In this document: in pieces, positions 8,861 to 17,101 of the stretch
Numbering within the stretch: the stretch's first letter is position 1
How the letters are laid out: each line of letters opens with the position of its first letter
Assembly (NCBI GenBank): GCA_964601805.1
Contig: CAZROW010000005.1
Span: 4,242 to 68,241 of the forward strand
DNA: 64,000 bases
From: Eutrophocola sp964601805
GTDB lineage: Bacteria; Pseudomonadota; Gammaproteobacteria; Pseudomonadales; Pseudohongiellaceae
Direction of reading: 5' to 3'
The notes under the pieces: generated by a model
What the model was told of the DNA's origin: nothing
Databases searched by the model: none
Seen by the model: the letters and a program-made list of their open reading frames with translations, nothing else
Position numbers and translations under genes: made by a program

Positions 8861-9919
8861 TCAGTGTGCCAGGTGCTCGCTGAAAAACGGCATCACGTCA
8901 TTCTGGAAACGTACCGCCACGTGGCTGGTGTGCGTGCCCTGGTATATTTCAAAATCGTTCGCCACGCCATTGCGGTCCAGGATGTCATGAAGTTTCTGGG
9001 CATCAAAGCGACCGCCATCCTCGTCGCCTACATCCATGGCAATGGCGGTGTAACGTTTCAGATTACCGATGTACTGGTCGACGAAGGCCAGAGGTGCATT
9101 GGCGGCCCACTTGGCAATCACGTCTTCCTGTAATTCACCATTTTTGTAGGGCAGGTTCAGGTACAGCGGCGGGTTTTCCGGGTTGGGAGACCACGCAGCA
9201 GCCACGGCCAGTTGGGCCCGAACAAAGAAGGGTTGGTCTTCGGAATCTGCCGGTGACGTCATGGCACTTGCTACAGCCTCCAGTTCACCAGGCTCTCCTG
9301 CAGGTCTGGCTGACAACAGGCCCGGGCTCATGATGTAGAGTGCGCTGAAGACATCATCGTGCTTCATGCCGATACGCGCGGCACCGTAGCCACCCATGGA
9401 ATGGCCCACCAGGCCGCGGCTGTTGCGATCAGCAATGGTTCGGTAATGACTGTCCATGTAGGCGACCACATCCTCGGCCACATAATTCTCGAAATCACCG
9501 GTAGTCACCGAACTGGAGTAGATTGACCCGTTATGCCGGGTTTTGGAGTCCGGCAGTACCACGATCATGTCCTGTGCGCCGCGCGCAAAGGCGCCTTCAA
9601 TAGTCTGGGGAACGTGGATTTCCTGTGACCATTGCTCGGCACCGATGGAATAGCCGTGCAGGGCATAAACCACGGGGTAGCGGCGCTGGGGATTGGCGTC
9701 ATAGCCCGGCGGCAGAAAGACCAGGGCATCCCGGTTCACAACATTGCCCTCCAGGTTGCCTTCCAGCGATGCACCGTGAATCTTGATGCGCTCCACTTTC
9801 ACGGCCTTGGCATTTGCCTCCACGGGCGGTACCTGGGTTTCCACCTGGGCATGAAGCATGCCGGTGGTGAATACCAGTGCCAGCAGGCTGGCCAGTAATG
9901 TGGCTGGTTTGAATGTCAT
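8861..9919 (-). CDS. Secreted esterase of the esterase-D / CE1-like family
   Basis: A 352-aa alpha/beta hydrolase with a Sec signal peptide (cleavage near MLHAQ). The nucleophile elbow GHSMGGYGA holds the catalytic Ser, and the His is probably in GTHTSHVAVRF. RRYPVVYALHGYSIG provides the oxyanion-hole region. The family includes acetyl-xylan and feruloyl esterases and S-formylglutathione hydrolase; the export signal and arabinose context favour polysaccharide de-esterification, by inference. The ATG at 9919 has GGGAG upstream and begins the signal peptide, so the longer in-frame start at 9994 is unlikely. It lies downstream of araD1 and gntR on the same strand. Confidence 0.83.
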   Translation of the reverse strand: MTFKPATLLASLLALVFTTGMLHAQVETQVPPVEANAKAVKVERIKIHGASLEGNLEGNVVNRDALVFLPPGYDANPQRRYPVVYALHGYSIGAEQWSQEIHVPQTIEGAFARGAQDMIVVLPDSKTRHNGSIYSSSVTTGDFENYVAEDVVAYMDSHYRTIADRNSRGLVGHSMGGYGAARIGMKHDDVFSALYIMSPGLLSARPAGEPGELEAVASAMTSPADSEDQPFFVRAQLAVAAAWSPNPENPPLYLNLPYKNGELQEDVIAKWAANAPLAFVDQYIGNLKRYTAIAMDVGDEDGGRFDAQKLHDILDRNGVANDFEIYQGTHTSHVAVRFQNDVMPFFSEHLAH

Positions 9920-9990
9920 GATCTTTCTCCCTGTCGAATTGTTATTGTTGTTCTGTCTTGTTGTGTGGCTACGTGCCTTGCCTGGATACG

Positions 9991-10992
9991 TCAAAGTTCA
10001 ACGACAGGTCTGTCGCAATCCGTTTCACTGGCCTGCACCCGGTAAGTGTTTCTCAGCGGCCTGCCGAACAGCTCGCTTTCCAGTTCAAACACATCACCCG
10101 GCCGGGTCTCGATACCGTCTGCGACACTGAGTGTGCCCGTGCCAAAAAAATGGATGTGCACATCGCCTGGCCGCAGAAAGGCACTGTATTTGAAATGGTG
10201 GTATTCCAGGTTGGTGATGCTGTGGCTCATGTTGCTCTCGCCACTGAGAAAAGGTTTTTCCCAGAGTGTTTTGCCATCGCGAATGATGCGTGATGTACCG
10301 TTGACATCAGCGGGCAATTCACCCAGGAGCAGTTCAGGGCCAAAGGCGCACTGGCGCAATTTGCTGTGAGCCAGGTAGAGATAGTTCATGCGCTCGGTTT
10401 TGTGATCGGAATACTCGTTGCCCAGGGCAAAACCCAGGCGATAGGCCTTGTGATCATCACCAATCAGATAGACCCCGACGATTTCAGCTTCATCCCCCAG
10501 ATCCAGGGCAAAATCCGGGGAGGCGAGGTCGGCGCCGGGTGCCACCACCATGTCGCCGTCGCCCTTGTAAAACCACTCCGGTTGTACACCGGGTTTGCCG
10601 GGGGCGGGCTTGCCGCCTTCCAGGCCGAGACGGAACATGCGCATGGAATCGGTGAGTTCGCTGTCCTGGGCCTGCAGCTTTTTATGCATGGCATCCCGGG
10701 ATTCAGCACTGCCCAGGTGTGTCAGCCCGGTACCGGAAACCAGGGTATGGGCAGGGTCGACATGGTGCAGGGGCGGGAGCAGGCGGTTGTTATCAACCAG
10801 GATCTGGTAATCCAGGGTTTTACCGCTGGCCAGTGTGCCGGCCAGCCCGGCCAGGGTGCTTTCTTCGTTAATGGCGCGCCGGGCCAGCTCAAAGAGGCTG
10901 CCGGTTTCTGCAATGACTTCCACGGTTTCCCTGTTACGAACCATGGCAACACCGGGTTTGCCGGAATCATCCAGGTACTGGATCAGTCTCAT
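9991..10992 (-). CDS. araD1: AraD1-type 2-keto-3-deoxy-L-arabonate dehydratase (FAH superfamily)
   Basis: Predicted to dehydrate 2-keto-3-deoxy-L-arabonate to alpha-ketoglutaric semialdehyde in the oxidative L-arabinose pathway. It is a 333-aa cytosolic protein of the AraD1 branch of the FAH superfamily. HTLVSGTGLTHLGSAESRD, PEWFYKGDGD and LDLGDEAEIVGVYL with metal-site acids are visible, as are NEYSDHKTERMNYLYLAHSK and GDVFELES near the end. It starts 10 bases after the stop of gntR, giving a regulator-enzyme operon that continues into the secreted esterase. It is divergent from the arabinonate dehydratase that makes its substrate. Confidence 0.88.
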   Translation of the reverse strand: MRLIQYLDDSGKPGVAMVRNRETVEVIAETGSLFELARRAINEESTLAGLAGTLASGKTLDYQILVDNNRLLPPLHHVDPAHTLVSGTGLTHLGSAESRDAMHKKLQAQDSELTDSMRMFRLGLEGGKPAPGKPGVQPEWFYKGDGDMVVAPGADLASPDFALDLGDEAEIVGVYLIGDDHKAYRLGFALGNEYSDHKTERMNYLYLAHSKLRQCAFGPELLLGELPADVNGTSRIIRDGKTLWEKPFLSGESNMSHSITNLEYHHFKYSAFLRPGDVHIHFFGTGTLSVADGIETRPGDVFELESELFGRPLRNTYRVQASETDCDRPVVEL

Positions 10993-11002
10993 TTGGGTAC
11001 CT

Positions 11003-11791
11003 TCAGGTTACGCTCTTGATCTTGCGCTTTGTGGCCCTGGCTTTGCGGGCTTTGGGAGCAGCCTTGGCCTTCTTTCCAGTTGTTGGCAGGCGTTTCTTGT
11101 AATCAAAATCCTTGCGTGAATCGATAAGCAGTGTCCGGGTTGCCTCCAGGGCAGCCTGCGGATCCCTGGCTGCAATGGCCTTGTAGATGGCTTCATGTTT
11201 GGGTAAAGATGCCAGATGATTATCAGGATGCCACGATGTCAGCTGGATGGAGATGGCCAGGGTGCTGTGCAGGGTATGGCCCATATACTGGATGATATCG
11301 TTGTGTGTAGCGTCCATGATGGCCTGGTGAAAGCGAATATCCGGCTCCAGGGATTCGGAAAGATCGGTTGCGGCAGCCATGTCAATGTATGCTTGCTTGA
11401 TGCGCCGAATATCTTCTTTGGTCGCCTTTTCCGCGGCAATGGCGGAAGAGCGGGGTTCGATAGCAAGTCGGGCCTCGAACATCATGTTCAGGTAGGCTTC
11501 CGGCTGCATGGATTCGGTAATCCAGGCCAGCACCTGCGTGTCGAGCAGGTTCCAGTGCATGCGCTCCCTGACCAGGGTGCCGATTCGCGGCCTGGATGCC
11601 AGCAGCCCCTTGGCAGAGAGAATCTTGGTGGCTTCGCGCATGATGGAGCGGCTCACGCCGAACTCCACACAAAGTTCGGACTCTACGGGAAGTTGTTCAC
11701 CTTCCTTGTAGTGACCGTTGACAATACGCAGGCCCAGGGTATCAACTAGCTGGGCATTGAGATTTTTCGGTTGCTGGTTTTTAGACTGCAT
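11003..11791 (-). CDS. FadR-subfamily GntR transcriptional regulator with basic tail
   Basis: A 262-aa local regulator, probably of the arabinose genes. It has an N-terminal winged helix (LPVESELCVEFGVSRSIMREA, ending in RIGTLVRE) and a C-terminal FCD ligand domain. The metal-site residues appear in DIRFHQAIMDATHN and KHEAIYKAI. FCD regulators usually bind a sugar acid or other carboxylate and release DNA. An extra feature is a C-terminal tail of about 25 residues rich in Lys, Arg and Ala, which the family normally lacks. A 23-bp palindrome lies 19 bases upstream of its start, suggesting autoregulation. It is divergent from araC-type dehydratase and runs into araD1. Confidence 0.9.
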   Translation of the reverse strand: MQSKNQQPKNLNAQLVDTLGLRIVNGHYKEGEQLPVESELCVEFGVSRSIMREATKILSAKGLLASRPRIGTLVRERMHWNLLDTQVLAWITESMQPEAYLNMMFEARLAIEPRSSAIAAEKATKEDIRRIKQAYIDMAAATDLSESLEPDIRFHQAIMDATHNDIIQYMGHTLHSTLAISIQLTSWHPDNHLASLPKHEAIYKAIAARDPQAALEATRTLLIDSRKDFDYKKRLPTTGKKAKAAPKARKARATKRKIKSVT

Positions 11792-11809
11792 GAGAGACTA
11801 TATTTCCAT

Positions 11810-11832
11810 AATTGTTATATCATATGACAATT
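11810..11832. promoter_or_regulatory. 23-bp near-perfect palindrome at the gntR/dehydratase promoter
   Basis: The left arm AATTGTTATAT and right arm ATATGACAATT flank one central C and mismatch at one base pair. It lies between the divergent gntR and arabinonate dehydratase genes. Arms of the ATTGT...ACAAT type fit FadR-type GntR operators, so this is probably the autoregulatory site. It contains the TCATATGA core found at 7786 and 25261. Confidence 0.6.
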
Positions 11833-11853
11833 AATAAAAAATTGGGAATCCTG

Positions 11854-11867
11854 GTTGGGTGACCAAC
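11854..11867. promoter_or_regulatory. Inverted repeat GTTGG-N4-CCAAC upstream of the dehydratase
   Basis: GTTGG (11854-11858) and CCAAC (11863-11867) surround GTGA, 20 bases before the dehydratase ATG. It may be a second operator or a leader hairpin affecting translation. Weak on its own. Confidence 0.3.
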
Positions 11868-11886
11868 ACTAACTCGTTTTATAATT

Positions 11887-13620
11887 ATGAGCAAAAATAA
11901 GAAAACACTGCGTTCGGCAGAATGGTTTGGTACCCGAGACAAAAACGGTTTCATGTACCGTAGCTGGATGAAAAACCAGGGCATTCCAGATCATGAATTT
12001 GATGGCAGGCCAATAATAGGTATCTGTAATACCTGGTCGGAACTGACACCATGTAATGCCCATTTTCGCAAGATTGCCGAAAAAGTGAAGAATGGCATCT
12101 ATGAAGCCGGTGGTATGCCGGTCGAATTCCCGGTTTTTTCCAACAGTGAATCCAATCTGCGCCCGACCGCCATGCTAACGCGTAACCTGGCATCCATGGA
12201 TGTGGAAGAGGCCATACGCGGCAACCCGATTGACGGTGTCGTCCTGCTGGCCGGTTGTGACAAGACCACGCCGGCCCTGTTGATGGGTGCCGCCAGCTGC
12301 GATGTGCCGGCGATCCTGGTGACAGGCGGTCCCATGCTCAACGGCAAGCACAAGGGCCGTGAAGTGGGTTCCGGCACACTGGTCTGGCAAATGAGCGAAA
12401 AACTCAAGGCTGGTGAAATTACCCTTGATGAATTCATGAGTGCTGAAAGCAACATGTCGCGCTCTGCCGGTTCATGTAACACCATGGGAACGGCCTCTAC
12501 CATGGCCTGCATGGCCGAGTCGCTGGGTGTTTCCCTACCGCATAATGCGGCGATTCCGGCGGTTGATTCACGTCGCTATGTCCTGGCCCACATGAGCGGT
12601 ATGCGTATTGTCGATATGGTGATGGAAGACCTGTGCCTGAGCAAAATTCTCAAGCGTGAAGCATTCATTAACGCCATACGTACGATTGCTGCCATTGGCG
12701 GTTCGACCAATGCCATTATTCACATGAAGGCCATTGCTCAGCGTATCGGCACTGATCTGGATATGGCAGATTGGCAGCAATATGGTAAAGACGTACCCAC
12801 ACTCGTCAATCTGCAGCCATCAGGGCAGTATCTGATGGAAGACTTTTTCTATGCCGGCGGCTTGCCTGCCGTGCTGCGTGCCCTGGGTGAGCATGATTTG
12901 CTGAACAAGGATGCCTTGACGGCCAACGGCAAAAGCCTGTGGGAAAACGTCAAGGAAGCACCAACGTACAACGATGATGTGATTCGCGCATTTGACAAGC
13001 CACTGGTGAAAAATGGCGGTCTGTGTGTGTTGAAAGGAAACCTGGCACCGCGTGGTGCCGTATTGAAGCCTTCGGCAGCCACACCCGCCCTGATGAAGCA
13101 TCGCGGTAAGGCTGTCGTGTTTAACAATATCGATGACTACAGAAGCCGCATCGAGGATGACAACCTGGAGATCGACAAGGACTCGGTCATGGTCCTGCGC
13201 AACTGCGGGCCCAAGGGTTATCCAGGCATGGCAGAAGTGGGTAATATGGGTTTGCCACCCAAATTGCTCAAGCAGGGAGTGACCGACATGGTACGTATTT
13301 CCGATGCCCGCATGAGCGGTACCGCATTCGGCACCGTTGTCCTGCATGTGGCGCCTGAGGCCATGGAACTGGGGCCGCTTGCTGCTGTCCAGGACGGCGA
13401 TGAAATAACGCTGGATGCCGAAAATGGCATCCTGCAACTGGAGGTCAGTGATGAAGAGCTGGCCCGTCGTCTCGACTTGCTGGCCAGGGACCACAGGCAG
13501 GCCCTCAACGGCGGTTACGTGGAGTTGTATTGCAAGCATGTGCTGCAGGCAGACGAAGGCTGTGATTTTGATTTCCTGGTGGGATGCCGTGGCGCAGATG
13601 TGCCGGCACATTCCCACTAG
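11887..13620 (+). CDS. araC: L-arabinonate dehydratase (IlvD/EDD family, [2Fe-2S])
   Basis: Dehydrates L-arabinonate to 2-keto-3-deoxy-L-arabonate. It is 577 aa, the same size as the characterised Rhizobium enzyme, and matches it along its length as I recall that sequence. The three Fe-S cysteines are Cys56 (TPCNAHF), Cys124 (LAGCDKTTP) and Cys197 (SAGSCNTMGTAST). ISDARMSGTAFGTVVLHVAPEA near the C-terminus holds the catalytic Ser region. GNLAPRGAVLKPSA and NCGPKGYPGMAEVGNMGLPP are further family motifs. The symbol araC here means the sugar-acid dehydratase, not the E. coli regulator. D-xylonate or D-fuconate could also be substrates. It is the first gene of the co-directional catabolic and transport run to 21505. 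Confidence 0.9.
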   Translation: MSKNKKTLRSAEWFGTRDKNGFMYRSWMKNQGIPDHEFDGRPIIGICNTWSELTPCNAHFRKIAEKVKNGIYEAGGMPVEFPVFSNSESNLRPTAMLTRNLASMDVEEAIRGNPIDGVVLLAGCDKTTPALLMGAASCDVPAILVTGGPMLNGKHKGREVGSGTLVWQMSEKLKAGEITLDEFMSAESNMSRSAGSCNTMGTASTMACMAESLGVSLPHNAAIPAVDSRRYVLAHMSGMRIVDMVMEDLCLSKILKREAFINAIRTIAAIGGSTNAIIHMKAIAQRIGTDLDMADWQQYGKDVPTLVNLQPSGQYLMEDFFYAGGLPAVLRALGEHDLLNKDALTANGKSLWENVKEAPTYNDDVIRAFDKPLVKNGGLCVLKGNLAPRGAVLKPSAATPALMKHRGKAVVFNNIDDYRSRIEDDNLEIDKDSVMVLRNCGPKGYPGMAEVGNMGLPPKLLKQGVTDMVRISDARMSGTAFGTVVLHVAPEAMELGPLAAVQDGDEITLDAENGILQLEVSDEELARRLDLLARDHRQALNGGYVELYCKHVLQADEGCDFDFLVGCRGADVPAHSH

Positions 13621-13649
13621 TCAACCACAACCTGCAAGGCAATTACTTC

Positions 13650-14420
13650 ATGAACCTGACCAACAACTATCCCAGTCTCAAAAACAAAGTCGTCTTTATT
13701 ACCGGCGGAGCCACCGGCATTGGTGCGAGCCTGGTTGAAGCCTTTTGCCGGCAGCAGGCGCATGTGGCTTTCGTCGACATCCAGGATGATGCGGCCCGGT
13801 CCCTGGTAGAACAGATTGCAGCCATTGAAAGTGCAGCTACGCCAAGGTATTTCAATTGCAACCTGCTGGATATCGACAGCCTGAAGCAGGTTATCAGTAC
13901 CGTGCATGATGAAGTCGGGCCGGTCAATGTGCTGGTCAACAATGCTGCCAATGACACCCGGCATGACTTCAGGGATGTCACGGTTGATTACTGGAATGAG
14001 CGTATCAATACCAATATGCGGCATTCCTTCTTTGCCATCCAGGCAGTACAGCCTCACATGAAAGCGCTGGGTGGTGGGGCCATTATCAATTTCGGTTCCA
14101 TGAGCTGGCATGAGCGTCAGCCCAATATGACTTGTTACACGACGGCCAAGGCTGGCCTGGAAGGTATGACCCGGGGGCTGGCACGGGACCTGGGGGAAGA
14201 TAATATTCGTATCAATACACTGGTTCCCGGTTGGGTGATGACCGACCGCCAACTGGAAAACTGGGTTGATGACGAGGCCGTGCTGGAAATTAACCGAAGA
14301 CAGTGTTTGAAAAAGCAATTGCTGCCTGAGGATATCAGTGCAATGACATTGTTCCTGGCGTCAGATGACAGCCGGATGTGCACTGCGCAGAATTTTATTG
14401 TTGATGGCGGCTGGATTTAG
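13650..14420 (+). CDS. SDR-family pentose 1-dehydrogenase
   Basis: Oxidises an aldose at C1 to the lactone using NAD(P)+, the first step of the pathway. It is 256 aa. It has the cofactor motif TGGATGIG, NNAAND, and the catalytic Ser-Tyr-Lys set in NFGSMSWHERQ and CYTTAKAGLEGMTRGLA. From memory it resembles Caulobacter D-xylose dehydrogenase XylB along its length, including ERINTNMRH and a C-terminal VDGGWI. The neighbouring arabinonate dehydratase and AraD1 point to L-arabinose as the main substrate. The start is the ATG at 13650, where SDR homology begins; an in-frame ATG at 13584 would overlap the dehydratase. It is 29 bases after that gene. Confidence 0.85.
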   Translation: MNLTNNYPSLKNKVVFITGGATGIGASLVEAFCRQQAHVAFVDIQDDAARSLVEQIAAIESAATPRYFNCNLLDIDSLKQVISTVHDEVGPVNVLVNNAANDTRHDFRDVTVDYWNERINTNMRHSFFAIQAVQPHMKALGGGAIINFGSMSWHERQPNMTCYTTAKAGLEGMTRGLARDLGEDNIRINTLVPGWVMTDRQLENWVDDEAVLEINRRQCLKKQLLPEDISAMTLFLASDDSRMCTAQNFIVDGGWI

Positions 14421-14432
14421 GGGGGAGAGACC

Positions 14433-16025
14433 ATGAGCATTACTGGAAAACTGTATATAAACGGGGAATGGGTAAAAGGTAAGGCAGGTTCTTACCAGCC
14501 GGTTAATCCGGCAACCATGGAAAAAATTGGGCCGGAAATGACCATGGCCTCTGCCGACCAGGTGGATGCTGCCGTGCTGGCGGCCGAGGCTGCTGCGCCG
14601 CTGTTTCGCCAGACCAGTCTTGAACAGCGTGCTGCCTTCCTCAATGCCTGTGCCGATGAAATCATGGAGTTGGGCGAGGCGCTGGTAAGGCGTGTGAGCG
14701 AGGAAACCGGTTACCCGGCAGGTCGTGGTGAAATGGAACGTGGTCGTACCTGCAACCAGTTGCGCCTGATGGCCGACACCATTGTCAAAGGTGATTTCCT
14801 GGATGCCCGCATTGATACGGCGATGCCCGATCGTGTGCCGGTGCCGCGACCTGACCTGCGCTCAGTCAACCAGGCCATCGGCCCGGTGGTGGTATTCGGG
14901 GCCAGTAATTTTCCCCTGGCGTTTTCAGTGGCCGGTGGTGATACCGCTGCGGCATTGGCTGCCGGATGCCCGGTACTGGTGAAGGGCCATTCCTCTCATC
15001 CTGGCACCTGTGAACTGGTGGCCCAGGCCATGGCCAGGGCGGCGGAAAAGTGTGACATGCCCAAAGGTGTCTTCTCTCTCCTGATGGGGGCAGGGGCACA
15101 GGTGGGTGCTGCACTGGTCAAGGCGCCGGCCGTGAAAGCCGTAGGCTTCACCGGTTCCTTTGCAGGTGGCATGGCGCTGGTGAAAATGGCCAATGCCCGA
15201 CCGGAACCAATACCCGTGTTTGCGGAAATGGGTAGTATCAATCCCGTGGTGTTGTTACCCAAGGCACTGCAGGCTGATGCCCAGGGCATTGCCGAAGGCT
15301 TCGTCGGCTCCCTGACTCTTGGCACGGGACAGTTCTGTGTCAATCCCGGACTGGTCATCGCCATGGACGATGACGGCTTGAGGGATTTCCTGGAAGCAGC
15401 CGGTGAAATCGTGAGCAATACCGAAGCCGGTGTAATGCTCAACGAACGAATCTGTAATGCCTACGATGAAGGTATGGAAAATTTCCTCAATGAATCCGGT
15501 GTCGACCTGCTCGCGGCCGGTGACGATACAGTGGATGCCCAGGGCTATTGCGCACAGGCCAATCTGCTGCTCACGACCGCCAGTAATTTCCTGGACAATC
15601 CGCAGATTCATGAAGAAATCTTTGGCCCGACCTCCCTGGTCGTCAAGTGCAAGGATATCTGGGATATCCTTGCCGTCATGAATGCCCTGAAGGGGCAGTT
15701 GACCGGCACGGTGCACGCCGCGGAAGGGGAGTTGGCAGAATATGCCGAGTTGATGGACCTGCTGTCGCAAAAGGTTGGCCGCATCGTTATCAATGGCTTT
15801 CCCACGGGAGTGGAAGTCTGTCATGCCATGGTCCATGGCGGGCCGTTTCCGGCGTCAACAGACTCGCGTTTCACCTCGGTGGGTACCAGCGCCATTGATC
15901 GCTTCGTGCGTCCGGTCTGCTTCCAGAATTATCCGGAGGACCTGTTACCGGATGCGCTTCGTAACAGCAATCCGCTGAAGCTGTCCCGACTGGTCAACGG
16001 CGAGCACAACAGCGGAAGTCTATAA
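14433..16025 (+). CDS. Alpha-ketoglutaric semialdehyde (2,5-dioxovalerate) dehydrogenase
   Basis: Oxidises alpha-ketoglutaric semialdehyde to 2-oxoglutarate with NAD(P)+, the last step of the oxidative pentose route. It is a 530-aa aldehyde dehydrogenase of the KGSADH branch, longer than the usual 480-aa enzymes. The catalytic Cys is in GTGQFCVNPG and the general-base Glu in VFAEMGSINPV. The cofactor region is GASNFPLAFSVAGGDTAAAL and VGFTGSFAGG. GRIVINGFPTGVEV and HGGPFPASTDSRFTSVGT mark the C-terminal half. A strong GGGGGGAG ribosome site lies between the SDR stop and this ATG, 12 bases apart, so both are in one operon. Confidence 0.92.
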   Translation: MSITGKLYINGEWVKGKAGSYQPVNPATMEKIGPEMTMASADQVDAAVLAAEAAAPLFRQTSLEQRAAFLNACADEIMELGEALVRRVSEETGYPAGRGEMERGRTCNQLRLMADTIVKGDFLDARIDTAMPDRVPVPRPDLRSVNQAIGPVVVFGASNFPLAFSVAGGDTAAALAAGCPVLVKGHSSHPGTCELVAQAMARAAEKCDMPKGVFSLLMGAGAQVGAALVKAPAVKAVGFTGSFAGGMALVKMANARPEPIPVFAEMGSINPVVLLPKALQADAQGIAEGFVGSLTLGTGQFCVNPGLVIAMDDDGLRDFLEAAGEIVSNTEAGVMLNERICNAYDEGMENFLNESGVDLLAAGDDTVDAQGYCAQANLLLTTASNFLDNPQIHEEIFGPTSLVVKCKDIWDILAVMNALKGQLTGTVHAAEGELAEYAELMDLLSQKVGRIVINGFPTGVEVCHAMVHGGPFPASTDSRFTSVGTSAIDRFVRPVCFQNYPEDLLPDALRNSNPLKLSRLVNGEHNSGSL

Positions 16026-16043
16026 AAGCTTGGCCCGTAGCCC

Positions 16044-16079
16044 GTAGGTCGGCATAGGCCCAAAGGGCCGTTTGCCGAC
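16044..16079 (+). repeat. REP element (GTAG-headed)
   Basis: It begins GTAGGTCGGCATAGGCC and ends in TTTGCCGAC. The outer stem pairs GTCGGCA with TGCCGAC and the inner stem GGCCC with GGGCC. Four relatives occur at 26415, 48725, 63823 and 63910. It lies between the dehydrogenase and the ABC transporter genes, where a hairpin could set their relative mRNA levels. Confidence 0.8.
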
Positions 16080-16108
16080 ATACTGTTAAAAACTGGATGG
16101 GGGAAAAC

Positions 16109-17086
16109 ATGCATATCAAACCGACGTTAACCAGCCTTATGCTGGCCACGGTTTTACTTGCCGGCTGTGGCGGCAGCGACAGCTCTGCGCCGGAAGCCGA
16201 CCAGGTCACTATCGGTTTTTCCCAGGTCGGGTCTGAAAGCAGCTGGCGTACCAGCTTTTCCGAGTCTGTTCGGGCCGAGGCTCTTGCCCGTGGTATTGAC
16301 CTGAAGTTTTCCGATGCCCAGCAAAAGCAGGAAAACCAGATCAAGGCCATACGCAGTTTTATTGCCCAGGGCGTGGACGGTATCGTGGTGGCACCCGTGG
16401 TGGAAACCGGCTGGAAGCCTGTGCTGGAAGAAGCACGGCGTGCAGACATACCGGTCGTTATCGTCGATCGCAACATGGCGCTGGATGATGACTCTCTCTA
16501 CCTGACACGCATCGCCTCGGATTTCGTGGAAGAGGGCCGCAAGGCCGCGCGTTGGCTAATGGAGGCCACCGGTGGTGTTTGTGACATTGTTGAATTGCAG
16601 GGCACGGTAGGTGCCACCGCTGCGCTGGATCGCATGGCAGGTTTCAACGAAGTCATTGCCGATTACCCGCAGGCCACCATCATTCGCTCCCAGACAGGTG
16701 ACTTTACCCGTAGCAAGGGCAAGGAAGTGATGGAAAGTTTCCTGAAAGCCGAAAGCAACAGCGAGGATATCTGTGCCGTGTGGGCACACAATGATGAAAT
16801 GGCCATCGGCGCCGTGCTGGCGATCAAGGAAGCCGGCCTGGATCCCGGTGATGACATCCTCATCGTGTCCGTGGATGCGGTACCGGATATCTTCAAGGCC
16901 ATGGCAGAGGGAGACACCAATGCCACAGTCGAGTTGAGTCCACACATGGGCGGTCCGGCGTTTGATGCGATCATCAGTTATCTCAATGGTGAGCCGCCGG
17001 GTCCCAAACTGGTTTCCATTAACGGTGACCTGTATACCCAGGAAACAGCAGCAGAAGAGTACGCCAGGAGAACCGGCGCTAACTAA
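16109..17086 (+). CDS. ytfQ: YtfQ-type sugar ABC transporter substrate-binding lipoprotein
   Basis: Periplasmic receptor for a furanose-form sugar, feeding the ABC importer encoded next. It is 325 aa with lipobox LLAGC, an acyl anchor rather than the free form of E. coli YtfQ. TIGFSQVGSESSWR, DAQQKQENQIKAIRSFIAQG and VAPVVETGWKPVLEEA match YtfQ closely; IVSVDAVPDIFKAMAEG is in the C-lobe. E. coli YtfQ binds galactofuranose, and Shewanella homologues (AraU) serve arabinose import. GH51 enzymes release arabinofuranose, which fits a furanose receptor. I chose the ATG at 16109 because GGGGGA sits 5 bases before it; 16097 is the alternative. Confidence 0.9.
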   Translation: MHIKPTLTSLMLATVLLAGCGGSDSSAPEADQVTIGFSQVGSESSWRTSFSESVRAEALARGIDLKFSDAQQKQENQIKAIRSFIAQGVDGIVVAPVVETGWKPVLEEARRADIPVVIVDRNMALDDDSLYLTRIASDFVEEGRKAARWLMEATGGVCDIVELQGTVGATAALDRMAGFNEVIADYPQATIIRSQTGDFTRSKGKEVMESFLKAESNSEDICAVWAHNDEMAIGAVLAIKEAGLDPGDDILIVSVDAVPDIFKAMAEGDTNATVELSPHMGGPAFDAIISYLNGEPPGPKLVSINGDLYTQETAAEEYARRTGAN

Positions 17087-17101
17087 CTAGTGGCACCAGC
17101 C

